A program made the translations under genes and the position numbers. A stretch of 64,000 nucleotides of DNA from Candidatus Cryosericum terrychapinii (lineage in GTDB: Bacteria; Caldisericota; Caldisericia; Cryosericales; Cryosericaceae), in contig NZ_QXIS01000006.1 in NCBI RefSeq assembly GCF_003570925.1, forward strand, positions 19,417 through 83,416, written 5' to 3'. The number at the start of each line of letters is the position of its first letter. Positions within the stretch are counted from its first letter, which is position 1. The notes under the pieces were generated by a model. It saw only the letters and a list, made by a program, of their open reading frames with translations. It did no database searches and was not told the origin of the DNA. This document shows positions 43,701 through 52,047 of the stretch, piece after piece.

Positions 43701-45710
43701 ATGAGACATGCACAGCGTTCTGTTGCCATATTGATCGTCGTTGCCATCCTGCTTGCGCTGCCGTTCGCGCCATCCATTGTGCGGGGGCAGGCCGGCGGGA
43801 CGCAGACCATCATCGTCCTGCAGGTCGGCAAGCCGTCAATGACGGTGAACGGGGTGAGTAGCCCCGTCGATGTGCAGGGGACAGTCCCGGTCATCGTCGA
43901 GGGCAGGACGTTCCTGCCTATCCGCGCTGTCGTCGAGGCGCTGAACGGGACTATCGCCTGGACCGCGGCCGATCAGAAGGTCACGATCATCATGGGATCG
44001 GAGGTCCTCGAACTGTTTATCGGCAAAAGTACTGCTCGTGTCAACGGTACGCCAATGAGTGTCGACCCCGCGAATCCACAGGTCGTCCCCTTCATTGTCG
44101 GGGGGCGAACCATGCTTCCTGTACGGTTCGTCGCGGAGCGGCTCGGCGGGATGGTCACCTGGAACGACGCCACAAAGACTGCCACTCTCGTGTTTGGGTC
44201 GTCGGCGACGCAGACGCCGCTCTCGGTGACCGAAATCGCCAAGAAGGTGGAGTCGGTTGTTTACATTGAGGTTGCGTTTGGCGATGGGAAGGGCGCCTCC
44301 GGCTCCGGGTTCATCATCTCGCCGGATGGGAGCATCGTCACCAACTACCACGTCATCGACGGCGCGGAGTCGGGGAAGGTTGTCCTCAACGACGGCACGA
44401 CGTTCACTGACATCAAGGTCCTCGGCTGGGACAAGGTGGGGGATCTGGTCATTATCAAGGTCCCCGGTGCTGGATTGCCGGCCGTGACGATGGGGGATTC
44501 CGATGCCGCCCAGGTTGGCGAATCGGTCGTGGCCATCGGCAGCCCGCTCGGCCTTCAGAATACGGTCAGCACAGGTATCATCAGCGCCCGCCGCGAGGGT
44601 TTCCTGCAGACGACGGCCCCGATCAGCCATGGCAGTTCCGGAGGTGCGCTGTTCAACATGATGGGTGAGGTCATCGGTATTACGTCCGCGGGTATGGAGG
44701 AAGGAGCGAACCTGGGATTTGCCATCCCTATCAACGATGTGAAGTCGCTGGCGAGAGACCGCACCTTGACGCTCGCCCAGTTCACGGTACAGACATCTGG
44801 CAGCGGGTCGCCGTCCGTGAATATCCCCAGCCTGATCCAGCCTGCCGCGACCACCGAAGTCGACACGCTGACGCCGACCTTCCAGTGGACAAAGGTGGCG
44901 ACCGCGACGCGCTACACGTTCTGGCTGGGCAAGGGTACGACTGGTACGGAGGACACCAAGATCTACAGTGAGGTTGTGACGACGAACAGCCTGACCCTGC
45001 CTGAAGGCATCCTGACCGACGGGGGAACGTACACGTGGGCGGTAGCAGCCGGCAACGAGACGGGGTGGGGCGACTGGTCGGAGGACAGCGTGTTCTCCGT
45101 GGGTGCGGCCGGGACTCTGGGTGTCCCCGAGGCACTGGAACCTGACCAGGAGGTCACGGTTCCGACGCTGACGCCGACTTTCTACTGGCGTGCCGTGACC
45201 GAAGCGACGCGCTACACGTTCTGGCTTGGCAAGGGGACCAGCGGCTCACAGGACTCAGAGGTGTTTTCTACAGTGGTCACGGGGACGTCGTTTACGGTGC
45301 CCGCAACGGTACTGGTGGATGGTGGGGAGTATACGTGGAATGTCTCCGCCGGCAACGCCTCGGACTGGGGAGACTGGGGTGAAGACCAGTACTTCACGGT
45401 CGAGGTGCCGTCCGGCCTGCCAGCGCCGGCGCTGCTGACACCACTGCCCTACGTGACGGGCGTATCGCGGACTGCGACGTTCACCTGGGCGCTGGTATCC
45501 GGAGCAACGCGCTATGCGTTCTGGCTCGGCAAAGGGACGAGCGGTTCGGAGGACTCGGAGATCCTGAACGTCGTGGTCACAGGTACGTCGTACACAGTCC
45601 CGGCTGGAACGCTGGAGGCAGGCGCAGTGTATACGTGGAACGTATCAGCAGGCACCGCTACGACGTGGGGCGACTGGACCATGGACCGTTACTTCAAGAC
45701 GGCCCCTTGA
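43701..45710 (+). CDS. Secreted HtrA-like serine protease with three C-terminal repeats
   Basis: This is about 669 residues from the ATG at 43701 (GGGAGG upstream; the frame from 43584 is rejected). The signal peptide is RSVAILIVVAILLALPFAPS. A copper-amine-oxidase N-terminal-like domain follows (VEGRTFLPIRAVVEALNGTI, VGGRTMLPVRFVAERLGGMV). The trypsin-like S1C protease has the triad His in IVTNYHVIDG, Asp in VGDLVIIKVPG and Ser in APISHGSSGGALFNMMGE. There is no PDZ domain. Three ~95-residue fibronectin-like repeats each carry ATRYTFWLGKGT or a close variant and a GDW near the end. Likely a cell-surface protease, with the repeats for adhesion or wall binding. Confidence 0.88.
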   Translation: MRHAQRSVAILIVVAILLALPFAPSIVRGQAGGTQTIIVLQVGKPSMTVNGVSSPVDVQGTVPVIVEGRTFLPIRAVVEALNGTIAWTAADQKVTIIMGSEVLELFIGKSTARVNGTPMSVDPANPQVVPFIVGGRTMLPVRFVAERLGGMVTWNDATKTATLVFGSSATQTPLSVTEIAKKVESVVYIEVAFGDGKGASGSGFIISPDGSIVTNYHVIDGAESGKVVLNDGTTFTDIKVLGWDKVGDLVIIKVPGAGLPAVTMGDSDAAQVGESVVAIGSPLGLQNTVSTGIISARREGFLQTTAPISHGSSGGALFNMMGEVIGITSAGMEEGANLGFAIPINDVKSLARDRTLTLAQFTVQTSGSGSPSVNIPSLIQPAATTEVDTLTPTFQWTKVATATRYTFWLGKGTTGTEDTKIYSEVVTTNSLTLPEGILTDGGTYTWAVAAGNETGWGDWSEDSVFSVGAAGTLGVPEALEPDQEVTVPTLTPTFYWRAVTEATRYTFWLGKGTSGSQDSEVFSTVVTGTSFTVPATVLVDGGEYTWNVSAGNASDWGDWGEDQYFTVEVPSGLPAPALLTPLPYVTGVSRTATFTWALVSGATRYAFWLGKGTSGSEDSEILNVVVTGTSYTVPAGTLEAGAVYTWNVSAGTATTWGDWTMDRYFKTAP

Positions 45711-45730
45711 AATCAAGACAAGGAGGAACC

Positions 45731-46249
45731 ATGATACTCGACGCCATAGAGAAGCGCTACAGCGTACGACACTACAAGGACCAGCCGGTCGAAGAAGACA
45801 AGCTGGCCGAGGTTTTGGAAGCGGCGAGGCTGGCTCCCTCGGGTAGCAACCTGCAGCCGTGGAAGCTGGTCGTTGTACGTGACCGTGCGACTATACGGTC
45901 GATGGTGCATGCCATCGGCGGACAGCAGTTTGTGGAACAAGCGCCGGTCCTCATCGTCGCCTGCATGAACGGTGAGGGATACAATCTTGGTCACCGGTAC
46001 GAAGGGGCTGTCATCGACATCACCATTGCCCTGGACCACATGACCCTGCAGGCCGCGTCGATGGGTCTGGGGACATGCTGGCTTGGCAACTACGATGGCA
46101 ACGAGATCCGCGCGCTGCTTGACATACCATCGGAGAACCCTGTCGTCGTTCTCCTTGCACTTGGGTATCCCGACGAGAATCATCCGCACCGGCCACGTCC
46201 ACGCAAGCCGCTGGACGAACTCGTGTGTTGGGAGAAGTTCACAGGCTGA
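45731..46249 (+). CDS. Nitroreductase-family flavoprotein
   Basis: This is about 172 residues from the ATG at 45731 (AAGGAGGAACC upstream, 20 nt after the protease stop). Family features are DAIEKRYSVRHYKDQPVEED at the N-terminus, ARLAPSGSNLQPWKLVVV for FMN contact, ITIALDHMTLQAASMGLGTC and VVLLALGYPDE. It is compact, of the sort used as small-substrate or azo/nitro reductases in anaerobes. It shows only distant similarity to the nitroreductase at 2916. Confidence 0.88.
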   Translation: MILDAIEKRYSVRHYKDQPVEEDKLAEVLEAARLAPSGSNLQPWKLVVVRDRATIRSMVHAIGGQQFVEQAPVLIVACMNGEGYNLGHRYEGAVIDITIALDHMTLQAASMGLGTCWLGNYDGNEIRALLDIPSENPVVVLLALGYPDENHPHRPRPRKPLDELVCWEKFTG

Positions 46250-46416
46250 CGGGAGGCTATGGCTGTTGGCAGCGATGAGAGGACTTGCCGCGGATTGGCA
46301 CTGCTTCGCAGCCGGCGTCGCCGGTATCGTTCTGCCGAGAAACAGCCTAGGCATGCCATAGGAGACCCGTATCCACGCCGTCTCTAGTGTTGCGTGTCCC
46401 ATGGATGATGCTACCT

Positions 46417-46452
46417 TGTACCGGAGTGAGAGTAGCTCACGAAAACGGTACA
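46417..46452 (+). promoter_or_regulatory. Hairpin abutting the radC ribosome-binding site
   Basis: TGTACCG pairs with CGGTACA, and inside it GTGAG pairs with CTCAC around a 5-nt loop. The 3' arm ends directly before the GGGGGAGAG ribosome-binding site of radC, so folding could influence translation. Possibly also a decayed palindromic repeat. Confidence 0.4.
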
Positions 46453-46462
46453 GGGGGAGAGG

Positions 46463-47377
46463 GTGGATATATCGAAACGCGAGGAAGCGGTTGCGTATCT
46501 CGCCCAGAGGGCAACGTATCCAATGTGGTCCAAAATGGGGACTTGGTTCCGCAATCCCGATGGGGAGCGGGTAGAAGAGCCGCAAGGGATGGCCATCGTG
46601 CAGGCGCTGGATCTTGTCAGTAGCGAGGCCTGCAACGCTGTCCGCAAGGAAGTCCGGTTGCGCGTCAACGCCGAGCGCACGTATGTTTCCATCAAAGACT
46701 GGGCGATTGACGAACGTCCCCGCGAGCAGCTGGCGAAGCGTGGAGCCGACACGATGAGCAACGCACGCCTGCTGGCCATTCTGTTCAGGACGGGCAGCCA
46801 CGGCAAGAGCGCCGAAGAGCTGGGTCGCGAAGTGTTCAACCGGTTCGGCGGCTGGAGCCAGCTGGACCAGGCCAGCGTCGAGGACCTCTGCGACGTGCGT
46901 GGCATCGGCCTTGCCAAGGCAGTCGAACTAAAGGCGGCCATCGAAATTGGCAAGCGCCTGCAGCAGGGCCCCGCGTCCACGATGAAGCGGGTCACCAGTG
47001 CCGAGGACGCCATCGACTACGTCTGTGATCGGTTCACGCCGCAACTGCGCGACGCCGGCAAGGAGTTCTTCTATGTCGTCCTGCTGGACATCCGCAACAA
47101 GGTTATCAAAGACGCCGAGATCAGTCGGGGCAGTATCAGCGCCAGCGTCGTTGACCCTGCTGACATCGTCCGCGAGGCCTGCATCCACCACGCCAGCCGT
47201 GTGGTCCTCGTCCACAACCACCCAAGCGGAGAGTGCGACCCTTCCAAAGAGGACATCGACACCACCAACAGGATCACTCAGGCCCTGAAGTACGTCGGTG
47301 TCCGCGTCCTGGACCACATCATCGTGGGCCGTGCCCGTCAGGACTACTTCAGCTTCGCCCGGGCGGGGATGGTGTAG
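46463..47377 (+). CDS. radC: RadC-family JAMM-domain protein with N-terminal extension
   Basis: This is about 304 residues. The RadC part begins near residue 79 (KDWAIDERPREQLAKRGADT), with a helix-hairpin-helix segment (DVRGIGLAKAVELKAAIEIG) and the JAMM metal motif VHNHPSGECDPSKEDID near 249. The first ~75 residues (ISKREEAVAYLAQRATYPMW) are not part of the standard family. The start is GTG at 46463 with GGGGGAGAG upstream. RadC proteins are abundant near mobile DNA; the biochemical role is unclear. A diverged copy of the last ~33 codons lies at 48622-48726 beyond an inserted AT-rich gene. Confidence 0.88.
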   Translation: MDISKREEAVAYLAQRATYPMWSKMGTWFRNPDGERVEEPQGMAIVQALDLVSSEACNAVRKEVRLRVNAERTYVSIKDWAIDERPREQLAKRGADTMSNARLLAILFRTGSHGKSAEELGREVFNRFGGWSQLDQASVEDLCDVRGIGLAKAVELKAAIEIGKRLQQGPASTMKRVTSAEDAIDYVCDRFTPQLRDAGKEFFYVVLLDIRNKVIKDAEISRGSISASVVDPADIVREACIHHASRVVLVHNHPSGECDPSKEDIDTTNRITQALKYVGVRVLDHIIVGRARQDYFSFARAGMV

Positions 47378-47523
47378 ACGAGTGGGGTGCCGGGCAACAC
47401 GGTGGTCACGTTGCTGTACGCAAGCGATAGAAGAGCTGATGGTCCGTTATGGCCGTTGAATTTCATTCGGGATTGTCTATACATATATGTGTGGAGACTA
47501 ATGACCCTGAAGGAAAGCCACGA

Positions 47524-47619
47524 ATGTCCACTTCTAGCGAAGTGTTACTCCCGTACAGTATGCTCGACGGCAGGTTTGTCTCTGTCGATGATATCAGTAT
47601 CTCTGGAATCAAACACTGA
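47524..47619 (+). CDS. Short frame, possibly the truncated start of a larger gene
   Basis: A 31-codon frame, MSTSSEVLLPYSMLDGRFVS..., with AAGGAA upstream. The PYSMLDGRFVSVDDI segment is reminiscent of the N-terminus of CoiA-like competence proteins, which would continue for hundreds of residues; here it stops after SGIKH. I read it as a possible truncated gene at the edge of the insertion after radC. The identification is tentative. Confidence 0.25.
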   Translation: MSTSSEVLLPYSMLDGRFVSVDDISISGIKH

Positions 47620-47670
47620 CGAAGACGGCGCAATGAATATGGCAATCGATGAAGGTACGTTAGTAGAGGG

Positions 47671-48540
47671 ATGGCACAAATGAAGCTGGAATACAGGAGC
47701 AGCATAGGCGTAGAAAGTCTCATTGCGCTGAATAGGTGTTTCAAGAGGCCAATTCATCCATTCAATCTCGAAGATGAAGGGAAGGAAACATTTGCAGAAT
47801 GGGAATTTGAGCAGTCAAAGAGGTTAAATAGCTATTACCTCCCTGAAATAGATTTGCTCAAAGAGATACAGGGCAAAACCATTCTTGATATCGGAGCTGG
47901 TAGTGGCGGGAAAACCACGTTTTATGCTCTCAGTGGAGCGAAAAGATTGACAGGGATAGATACGGAAGAAAGGTTCATAATGCAAGCAAGAGATTTTGCG
48001 TCTTCCAAAAATGCAAAGGATATAGATTTTATAGTTGCTAATGCAGAAACAATGCCTTTTCAGAATGCTTCTTTTGATATGTGTGTAATGAACGATGTTT
48101 TTGAACACCTTTCAAAGCCTGAAGTCGTCTTAAAAGAAGTAAATAGAGTATTGAAGCCACACGGTAAAGTATTTATTAATTCTCCTCCTTATTTTCATCC
48201 ATATGGGGCCCATCTCACCGATCTTATTGGGATTCCGTATGTTCATCTTCTTTTTCCTGAGCCCGTCTTGATCAATGCCTACAAGAAACTTGCTTCAGAA
48301 ACAAAATCAGCTGAAGAAAGAATCAATCTTCGGTTTGGTATAGTGGACAATAGAGAACAAATCACATATATCAATAAAATGACGATTGCTCGTTTTGAGG
48401 AGATTATACGCAATCAAGGCCGGTTTAAGACAATTCTCTACAAGCTCATTCCTCTCAAAAAGCAGGTTGGACTTTCATTGAAAACACCTTTTCGAGAACT
48501 CTTTACAAAGATGGTTGTATATGTAGGGGAAAAGAATTAA
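47671..48540 (+). CDS. Class I SAM-dependent methyltransferase
   Basis: This is a 289-residue protein (or 286 if the ATG at 47680 is used). Methyltransferase motifs are TILDIGAGSGGKTTFYALSG near residue 70, LTGIDTEERF, FDMCVMNDVFEHLSKPEVVL and EVNRVLKPHGKVFINSPPYF. The NDVFEHL pattern fits the Methyltransf_11/UbiE-like group acting on small molecules or glycans. The gene is strikingly AT-rich, unlike radC before it and the protease after it, which points to horizontal transfer. Substrate unknown. Confidence 0.82.
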   Translation: MAQMKLEYRSSIGVESLIALNRCFKRPIHPFNLEDEGKETFAEWEFEQSKRLNSYYLPEIDLLKEIQGKTILDIGAGSGGKTTFYALSGAKRLTGIDTEERFIMQARDFASSKNAKDIDFIVANAETMPFQNASFDMCVMNDVFEHLSKPEVVLKEVNRVLKPHGKVFINSPPYFHPYGAHLTDLIGIPYVHLLFPEPVLINAYKKLASETKSAEERINLRFGIVDNREQITYINKMTIARFEEIIRNQGRFKTILYKLIPLKKQVGLSLKTPFRELFTKMVVYVGEKN

Positions 48541-48621
48541 CCATAAAGTGCTTGTCTATTCAAAAATCTTTGATAAAAGGAATCTCAGTATCGAGGAGAT
48601 CCGTGGGAGAAAGATTTATAG

Positions 48622-48726
48622 AAGGATCACACAGACCCTGAAGCACATCCGCGTCCTCGACTACGTCATCGTGGGCCATGCCCGCCAGAACTACTTCAGC
48701 TTCGCACGGGCGGGGGTGGCGTAGAC
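48622..48726 (+). pseudogene. 3'-end remnant of a second radC
   Basis: The stretch encodes RITQTLKHIRVLDYVIVGHA and RQNYFSFARAGVA-stop, matching the end of the intact radC (RITQALKYVGVRVLDHIIVG, RARQDYFSFARAGMV-stop) with a two-codon deletion and several base differences. Nothing radC-like precedes it. The divergence shows that it is not a recent tandem copy. Confidence 0.8.
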
Positions 48727-48776
48727 AGACTGAATGCCAAAAAGCAGGACGACTGTCTTGCCGTGATGCAACAGAA

Positions 48777-48807
48777 GGCGCCTGATAGTATGTAGCCGTC
48801 AGGTGCC
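48777..48807 (-). terminator. Terminator of the papain-like protease gene
   Basis: A 9-bp stem (GGCGCCTGA with TCAGGTGCC, one G-T pair) with a 13-nt loop, 17 nt past the stop on the minus strand, followed there by TTCTGTT. Confidence 0.5.
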
Positions 48808-48824
48808 GGCATTCGAGGGCCCGT

Positions 48825-51206
48825 TTAAGACTTCGCGTAGATGATGGTGATAGTTTCCGTCGCCCGGTCGTAAGAGACTTCTGCACCCAGTGACTCAACG
48901 ACAAACCGGAGCGGGAGCATGGTCCGCCCGTTGATGATCATGGGAAGCACCTTGGGGTCCGTGTCGATCGGTGTCGCTGTCCCATTGAACAGGGCGGTGT
49001 TTTTCCCCAATGTCAGCTCCAGCATATTGCTCCCGACGGTGACGGTCGCTGTCTTGGTGACAGGATCCCAGCCGACCGTACCTCCCATGGCCTCCGCCAT
49101 GGCTCGTACGGGCACCAGTGTCCGGTCCCCGGTCCCCAGCACTGGGGCGGCATCCAGCGTCACCGTGTCACTTGTCCCATCGCTGCCGCTCACCAGCATC
49201 CTGGTATCCCCCAGTTGTAGCGTCAGAGTCAGCGTGACCTGTGGCTTTCTCGTCGTGAAGCTGAACACGGGGCTCCATGGGGAGGACCCGCCAGCGTTCA
49301 CGGACGCGACGCGCCAGTAGTACGTCGTATTCTCAACCAGTGTGCTGGTCGTTTGGGAGGTCGTGGACACGTTCCAGGTGACGGGAGTAGTGAAGCTGCT
49401 CGACGTGTCAAGGGCTACATTGTAGCTGATGGCACCGGATGCTGAGTTCCAGGAGAGCATGGCCGTCGACGTACTCACGGTAGCACCGTTGGCGGGTGAT
49501 GAGAGTGCAACAGCAGGCGGCGGATTGAGTTGAAAGGTCGCAGTAACGGTTTTGTCGGCGTCCATGGTGGCTGTGGCTTTGAGTGGATCGTCTGCGTCCG
49601 GCGTCGCGCCAATCCAACCCGCGAACTTCCATCCGAGTGCCGGCGCAGCAATAAGCGTGACGACCGTGCCAACATAATATGTGTTGTCTACGGAAGGCGG
49701 ACTTGCAGAAACAAACCCCGTTTCTGCTGGACTCGCCTGCCAGGTAAGCGTTGCCTTTGCAGGTGGTGCAACCGTATAGGCTTTCACGCAGACGTTAGTA
49801 TTCGCATACTCGCCTGCGACGTCGGTCCAGGATACGCCATCGGGGCTCATGTAGCTTTGGCCGGTACTCGCGGTCGCTCCCATCGAGTACCCGGCAATAG
49901 GTTTTTCAAGCGCAATTGGGTAAAGATCATTCGTGGTCGTCAACTTGATGACAACACCGAACGTTTGTCCGCTTGTCACCGACGCACCGAAAGAAGGAAG
50001 GACCACCGTATGGTAACCTGGAGACGGTATCGTCCCCGTAGTCGACGACGAGGGTTTACTAAATTCGGACCCATGCCACGAACTGTACACTGTCGCCTCG
50101 TAGGAGCAGTTCGCGTCCAACGTATAGAACCCGACCGCACTTACGTTCTCGGTATCTGCCGCCACGAACACATTCGCTTCCCATGCAGTGGTCGCACCAT
50201 AGCCGACAGAACTCGTGTGGCCCAGTGGATCATACTGGTACACATGCGCGTAGTTGGTTGTCGGCTCGGCCGCCTGAAAACAGTACGCGGAACCATTCTT
50301 GAACAGAACAGAGTCATAGTAGGAAATGAAGAAGTATCCACTCTGCCCCCACTCTATCCCCCAACTGTTTTTCACGATCCAGGCTCCATCGCCCGAAGGT
50401 GGCGTGCTGAAGTTTGATACAGGGAACGCATCGTTCCATCCCACGACAGTGACACTATGATTGATCCCATCAGATCCAGAATAGTAGTAAGCGCTGGTGT
50501 TCAGTTTGTAGTACGTCGTGTCTGTACGCTGGTTTCCTGCCCAGTACATTGATCCGGCGACGGCTCCATAGTCGACAATGGCACGCTTGATATCGGCCGT
50601 GTCGAGTGGCCCAGGTCGCCTTGGAAGGATCATGACGTTCTGAACGTGTCCTATCGGATTCAGATTTGCCGGTGATGTCGTTGATTTCTGGTCGTATGGG
50701 TCGTCTGCTTCGGCAATTGGGCCACTCCAGCGTACCAGGTATGCCGTGGACATGTCGCCATTGCCCCCGCTGTTGGCACCATAGTCGAAGCCGGACGCGT
50801 TCTTCAGATTGTTTTCAGAGAAGTCCATTGTCCTGGCCGGAAGCATGGTGGATTCCAGTGATCCGTATGTCGCAAATGTCCAGCATGCACTACTGGAACC
50901 TTGGGTTCTCACTGCAGTCACGCGACCATCGGTGCGCAGGTCATAGCTTGTGGGCAAAGGCGTGTCGCTGCCCAGCGAATTGATATGCTCGCCGTCCAGA
51001 TGGCTCCTGTCGACTGGCGATGGGACTAGTTCAAGGCTTTCCACGCCACCCTTAATTTGTGCTGAAGTGCTGTAACGAAGAAACTCCGGGCTTGGTGCTG
51101 CCAGTTGCGACTGTACGACATCAGCATCGACCCCTCTACCAGAACCCTGTAGAACTATTGTCGCGATCATCAATGCGACCATTGACCAGCGCCGCCATCT
51201 TTTCAT
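48825..51206 (-). CDS. Secreted papain-like (C1) protease with surface domains
   Basis: This is about 793 residues from the ATG at 51206 (CAGGAGG upstream; the ATG at 51230 is rejected). The signal segment is WSMVALMIATIVLQGSG. The C1A-like protease has Gln/Cys in VRTQGSSSACWTFATYGSLE, His in DGINHSVTVVGWND and Asn in WIVKNSWGIEWGQSGYFFIS. A lectin-like domain of bacterial C1 proteases follows (VFVAADTENVSAVGFYTLDA), then a PKD/Big-like repeat (WQASPAETGFVSASPPSVDN), a fibronectin type III-like domain and a copper-amine-oxidase N-terminal-like domain (LVPVRAMAEAMGGTVGWDP). The last domain is shared with the HtrA-like protein at 43701. Confidence 0.87.
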   Translation of the reverse strand: MKRWRRWSMVALMIATIVLQGSGRGVDADVVQSQLAAPSPEFLRYSTSAQIKGGVESLELVPSPVDRSHLDGEHINSLGSDTPLPTSYDLRTDGRVTAVRTQGSSSACWTFATYGSLESTMLPARTMDFSENNLKNASGFDYGANSGGNGDMSTAYLVRWSGPIAEADDPYDQKSTTSPANLNPIGHVQNVMILPRRPGPLDTADIKRAIVDYGAVAGSMYWAGNQRTDTTYYKLNTSAYYYSGSDGINHSVTVVGWNDAFPVSNFSTPPSGDGAWIVKNSWGIEWGQSGYFFISYYDSVLFKNGSAYCFQAAEPTTNYAHVYQYDPLGHTSSVGYGATTAWEANVFVAADTENVSAVGFYTLDANCSYEATVYSSWHGSEFSKPSSSTTGTIPSPGYHTVVLPSFGASVTSGQTFGVVIKLTTTNDLYPIALEKPIAGYSMGATASTGQSYMSPDGVSWTDVAGEYANTNVCVKAYTVAPPAKATLTWQASPAETGFVSASPPSVDNTYYVGTVVTLIAAPALGWKFAGWIGATPDADDPLKATATMDADKTVTATFQLNPPPAVALSSPANGATVSTSTAMLSWNSASGAISYNVALDTSSSFTTPVTWNVSTTSQTTSTLVENTTYYWRVASVNAGGSSPWSPVFSFTTRKPQVTLTLTLQLGDTRMLVSGSDGTSDTVTLDAAPVLGTGDRTLVPVRAMAEAMGGTVGWDPVTKTATVTVGSNMLELTLGKNTALFNGTATPIDTDPKVLPMIINGRTMLPLRFVVESLGAEVSYDRATETITIIYAKS

Positions 51207-51329
51207 TCTCCGTGCCTCCTGGTGCTTCAATTCTTCACTATAGACTACAGCAACAGCCGTTTCTTGCCATACTTGGCGGAATATGTTGCGTCCAGCCTGT
51301 CACGGCTCCAATTGAAAAGACATCTCCAT

Positions 51330-51346
51330 CTTAATCCGTTCTTAGG
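51330..51346 (+). promoter_or_regulatory. Putative response-regulator box 1
   Basis: CTTAATCCGTTCTTAGG: two CTTA half-sites 11 bp apart, just upstream of a TACAAT -10-like box and the response-regulator gene. The same layout recurs at 53293-53309. An 11-bp direct repeat is the usual geometry for OmpR/PhoB-family binding. Confidence 0.5.
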
Positions 51347-51384
51347 GCATGCTGGTACAATGACAGGCATGAGAGGAGAAACGA

Positions 51385-52044
51385 ATGCACATTCTTGTCG
51401 TTGAGGACCAGCAGGATTTCGCCCAGAACATCAGGCGGTACCTGGAGACAGAGTCCTACAGTGTCGACCTTGCTTTTGACGGCGAGGCGGGGCTGCGCCA
51501 GGGACTAACCGAGGAGTATGCCCTCGTCGTTCTCGACCTCAACCTCCCGCGCATGGACGGGCTGGAAGTGTGCCGGCAGCTGCGGCAAGCCGGGCGGAGC
51601 ATGCCCGTTCTCATGCTGACGGCGCGAGTCGGCCACCAGAACGCCGTGGCCGGTCTGGACAGCGGTGCTGACGACTACCTCACCAAGCCGTTCGACCTCG
51701 AGGAGCTACTCGCGCGCATGCGCGCGCTGCTGCGTCGCGGAGCCGAGACACGCAGCCCGGTCATAGAGCTAGGCGACATCTCGGTCGACACCAATACGCA
51801 CGAGGTACGCAAGGACGGCAAGCTGGTGGCACTTGCACCACGCGAGTTTGCGCTGCTGGAATTCCTTGCGCTCAACCGCGGCATCGCCAAGTCGCGCCTG
51901 GAGATCATTGAGCTGGTCTGGGGTGAATACGATGAACTCATGTTCTCTCAGACAGTCGACGTCCATGTCGCCTACCTCCGCCGAAAGCTCGGAAAGTCGG
52001 TTATCACGACTGTGCCGGGGAAGGGATACATGGTGGGATCGTAG
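51385..52044 (+). CDS. OmpR/PhoB-family response regulator
   Basis: This 219-residue protein has an N-terminal receiver with acidic pocket VVEDQQDF, phospho-acceptor Asp near 51 in ALVVLDLNLPRMDG, the conserved Thr in MLTARV and Lys in YLTKPFDLEELLARM. The C-terminal winged helix includes LAPREFALLEFLALNRGIAK and VDVHVAYLRRKLG. It is followed 3 nt later by its cognate kinase and then by an efflux operon, which it probably controls. GAGAGGAGA precedes the ATG. Confidence 0.94.
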   Translation: MHILVVEDQQDFAQNIRRYLETESYSVDLAFDGEAGLRQGLTEEYALVVLDLNLPRMDGLEVCRQLRQAGRSMPVLMLTARVGHQNAVAGLDSGADDYLTKPFDLEELLARMRALLRRGAETRSPVIELGDISVDTNTHEVRKDGKLVALAPREFALLEFLALNRGIAKSRLEIIELVWGEYDELMFSQTVDVHVAYLRRKLGKSVITTVPGKGYMVGS

Positions 52045-52047
52045 ACC

